Source: Oscillospiraceae bacterium (GTDB lineage: Bacteria > Bacillota > Clostridia > Oscillospirales > UBA929). Taken from it: a stretch of 14,043 nucleotides of DNA. Positions within the stretch are counted from its first letter, which is position 1. Every line of letters starts with the position of its first letter. Positions 12,015 to 14,043 of this stretch are shown here, one piece after another. The position numbers and the translations under genes are program-made. The notes under the pieces were generated by a model. That model had not been told where the DNA came from. It saw only the letters and a list, made by a program, of their open reading frames with translations, and searched no databases. The DNA lies in the NCBI GenBank assembly GCA_031271325.1, contig JAISVY010000057.1, positions 1-14,043 on the forward strand, given 5' to 3'.

Positions 12015-12890
12015 ATGCGTGAACTTGAACAGATACTCCCCGAAATCGCCTTGTTCCGGGGCAAAGAGGTGACGGCCGCGCCGTTGAGCGGCGGGTTGAC
12101 CAACACCACCTATAAGGTCACCGCCGGCGGAACGCCCTATGTACTGCGGATCAACGGGCATCAAAACGACTTTCTGCGGCTCGACCGGAGTGAGGAAGCC
12201 GCGGCGACCCGCAAAGCGAACGCGCTGGGTATTGCCCCGGCAGTACTGGAAGACAGCCCGGAATATCTGATTACCGAGTTCAAGCCGGGGCGGATGCTGA
12301 CCCGCCTGAAGGTGCATATGCCGGAGTTCATCCGCAAAATCGCGGCGATCCTGCGCTTGGCGCACACCGTCACGGGCGTCGGGCGGGACTGCTCGCCGTT
12401 CTATCTGGCGGAGCAGTATCTCGACGGCGCGAGGCGCTTGGGACTGGAGTTCCCCGACGGGTTGAACGCTTGTCTGCGCGAGGTTGAGCGGATACAGACA
12501 CGCGCCGCGCGAGCCGCCGGATATACCCGGCGGTATTGCCACAACGACGTGTATACCATCAACATCCTGGAGCATAACGGCGAGCTGTGCCTGATCGATT
12601 GGGAGCTTTCGGGTATGGGCAGCGTCTTCTTCGACCTCGCGACCGTGTCGTCGGTCAATCATTTTTCTGACGAGGAAGACGCGCTTCTTTTAGAGGAATA
12701 TTTCGGCGCGGTTGAGGGCGAACACACAGAGCTGCTGCGGGACATGAAAGTGATGAACATGCTGCGCGAGGTCGCATGGGCGCTGCTGCACCACGCGATG
12801 CAGACGAAGTCGCCCAACCCGCAGTTCGACTACTATAAAAACGCGGTGCGTTTCTTGAATCGCTTGAAGGACGGGTATGTAACAGGATGA
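12015..12890 (+). CDS. Choline/ethanolamine kinase-like phosphotransferase (APH fold)
   Basis: A 291-aa protein of the choline kinase / aminoglycoside phosphotransferase superfamily. It shows the glycine-rich nucleotide loop (LSGGLTNTTYKV, 24-35), the strand with YVLRINGHQ carrying the phosphate-binding Arg45, the catalytic loop CHNDVYTINIL with Asp178 and Asn183, and the metal-binding LIDWE with Asp195. This pattern is closest to LicA-type choline kinases, which prepare choline for cell-surface polymers. Substrate cannot be read from sequence, and thiamine or another small alcohol is possible. AAAGG (11998-12002) lies 12 nt before ATG 12015, rather far. It overlaps der by ATGA, so the two are coupled. 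No companion licB or licC genes are seen. Confidence 0.82.
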   Translation: MRELEQILPEIALFRGKEVTAAPLSGGLTNTTYKVTAGGTPYVLRINGHQNDFLRLDRSEEAAATRKANALGIAPAVLEDSPEYLITEFKPGRMLTRLKVHMPEFIRKIAAILRLAHTVTGVGRDCSPFYLAEQYLDGARRLGLEFPDGLNACLREVERIQTRAARAAGYTRRYCHNDVYTINILEHNGELCLIDWELSGMGSVFFDLATVSSVNHFSDEEDALLLEEYFGAVEGEHTELLRDMKVMNMLREVAWALLHHAMQTKSPNPQFDYYKNAVRFLNRLKDGYVTG

Positions 12891-14043
12891 ACACAATTGC
12901 CATCGTAGGACGCCCCAATGTGGGCAAGAGCCTGTTGTTTAACAAATTGACCGGCAAGCGTCTGTCGATTGTCGAGGATACGCCCGGCGTGACGCGCGAC
13001 CGGATTTACGCCCCCTGTTCTTGGGCGGGGCGTGACTTTTTGCTGATCGACACCGGCGGCATCGAGCCGCACGGCATGACGAACGTGCCGGACGCCGCCA
13101 AACGCCCGCTCTCCGATACGCCGCCGGAGATTTTATCGTTTATGCGCAAGCAAGCCGAGATCGCGATCGAAACAGCCGACGTGATCATTCTTGTCTGCGA
13201 CGTGCGCACCGGTCAGACGGCAGCCGACGACGATGTCGCCGCCATGCTGCAAAAGAGCAAAAAGCCGGTTGTCGTGGCGGTGAATAAGATCGATGGAATC
13301 GGTCCGCCCCCGCCGGAGATTTATGAGTTTTACAACCTCGGTTTGGGCGAGCCGTATCCCGTCTCCGCGCTGCACGGGCACGGCACCGGCGATCTTCTGG
13401 ACGCGTGCCTCGCGCTGATGCCGGAGGAAACGGCTCCGCCGGAAAACGACGGCGCGATTCGCGTCGCCATCATCGGCAAACCCAACGCGGGCAAGAGTTC
13501 GCTGCTGAACCGCATCCTCGGCTCGGAGCGGGCGGTGGTCAGCGACATCCCCGGCACGACCCGCGACGCGGTGGACAGCGCGTTTGAAAACGGGCACGGG
13601 CGGTTCATCCTGACCGACACGGCGGGAATGCGCAAAAAGTCCCGCGTGGACGAAGCGATTGAGTATTACAGTGTCCTCCGCGCCGTGACCGCCGCCGAAC
13701 GCAGCGATGTCTGCGTAATCATGATCGACGCGCTGGAGGGCGTGACCGAGCAGGATACCAAAGTGGCCGGCATCGCTCACGAGGCGGGCAAACCGTCCGT
13801 CATCGTGATCAATAAATGGGATGCCGTAGACAACAAAGACGAAAAGACAATGCAGCGCACGGTTGACGATGTTCGGGTGAAACTCGCGTATATGACCTAC
13901 GCCCCGGTTATCTGCCTGTCGGCGAAAACCGGTGCGCGGGTGGATAAGCTGTTCCCGCTGTTGGCGGACTGTGTGGAGCAAAGCCGCCGCCGCGTCACCA
14001 CGGGGCAGTTGAACGCCTTCTTGGCCGAAGCGGTCGCGCGCGT
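12887..14043 (+). CDS. der: Ribosome-assembly GTPase Der (EngA), 3' end outside the window
   Basis: Der carries two GTPase domains in tandem and helps assemble the 50S subunit. The window holds 385 codons of a protein usually about 440 aa; the C-terminal KH-like domain has only begun. Domain 1: G1 GRPNVGKS (8-15), the TPGVTRD switch, G3 DTGG, G4 NKID, and a SAL-type G5. Domain 2: G1 GKPNAGKSS, PGTTRD, G3 DTAG, G4 NKWD, and SAKTG. Between DTGGIEP and MRKQAEIAI there are roughly 15 more residues (HGMTNVPDAAKRPLSDTPPE) than in common Der proteins. The ATG overlaps the kinase stop as ATGA, so translation probably re-initiates from the upstream gene. Confidence 0.96.
   Translation, partial: MNTIAIVGRPNVGKSLLFNKLTGKRLSIVEDTPGVTRDRIYAPCSWAGRDFLLIDTGGIEPHGMTNVPDAAKRPLSDTPPEILSFMRKQAEIAIETADVIILVCDVRTGQTAADDDVAAMLQKSKKPVVVAVNKIDGIGPPPPEIYEFYNLGLGEPYPVSALHGHGTGDLLDACLALMPEETAPPENDGAIRVAIIGKPNAGKSSLLNRILGSERAVVSDIPGTTRDAVDSAFENGHGRFILTDTAGMRKKSRVDEAIEYYSVLRAVTAAERSDVCVIMIDALEGVTEQDTKVAGIAHEAGKPSVIVINKWDAVDNKDEKTMQRTVDDVRVKLAYMTYAPVICLSAKTGARVDKLFPLLADCVEQSRRRVTTGQLNAFLAEAVAR

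Noticed and set aside
11930..12109. N-terminal extension of the antitoxin frame up to 12109
   Set aside because: It would be translated from upstream of the perfect mazEF promoter and overlaps the kinase gene start on the other strand; the ATG at 11929 has a strong ribosome binding site.

Overview
The window looks like chromosomal DNA of a Clostridia-class Firmicute (Bacillota) with fairly GC-rich coding sequence. Pointers are the yceD-rpmF pair, a four-cysteine zinc-ribbon L32, miaB-mutS, a DUF512 radical-SAM protein near der, strong AGGAGG-type ribosome binding sites and TTGACA-N17-TATAAT promoters. This is inferred from gene content, not from a database search.

Layout: (1) 1-2640 is the edge of a CRISPR-Cas locus on the minus strand. 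It holds a Cas3 nuclease-helicase (372-2546) and, at the left edge, the start codon of the next gene (probably cas5 of a type I-C operon) behind its own perfect sigma-70-type promoter. (2) 2640-3095 is AT-rich and without a gene, and carries a palindromic repeat. (3) 3096-5057 (plus) encodes a secreted M23 peptidase fused to a polysaccharide deacetylase, then a tiny cysteine-containing protein. (4) 5065-8836 (minus) is a miaB-mutS unit. (5) 8837-9376 is intergenic with two repeat types. (6) 9377-11347 (plus) is yceD, rpmF and a DUF512 radical-SAM gene. (7) 11364-11929 (minus) is a MazEF-type toxin-antitoxin pair. (8) 12015 to the end (plus) is a choline-kinase-like gene overlapping der, which runs off the window.

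Most important observation: between cas3 and the next cas gene, on the opposite strand, lies a solitary degenerate CRISPR repeat (123-148; a hairpin plus the 11-nt handle TGGATTGAAAC) with its own promoter. The sequence after it (149 on) acts like a spacer against the neighbouring cas promoter. The site at 29-63 is preceded by TTC (26-28), the type I-C PAM. Pairing is perfect at spacer positions 1-5 and 7-8 (the type I seed); mismatches are at 6, 9, 12, 18, 19, 21 and 25, so 19 of the first 26 positions match and none after that. The site covers the -10 box and the expected transcription start of the cas gene. This predicts a crRNA-like RNA that guides Cascade to repress its own operon, in the manner of the CreR (Cas-regulating) RNAs described for some other CRISPR types.

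A second theme is a family of short palindromic repeats (about 220-367, 2897-3007, 8983-9026, 9995-10094). Their outer arms differ between copies but still pair within each copy.
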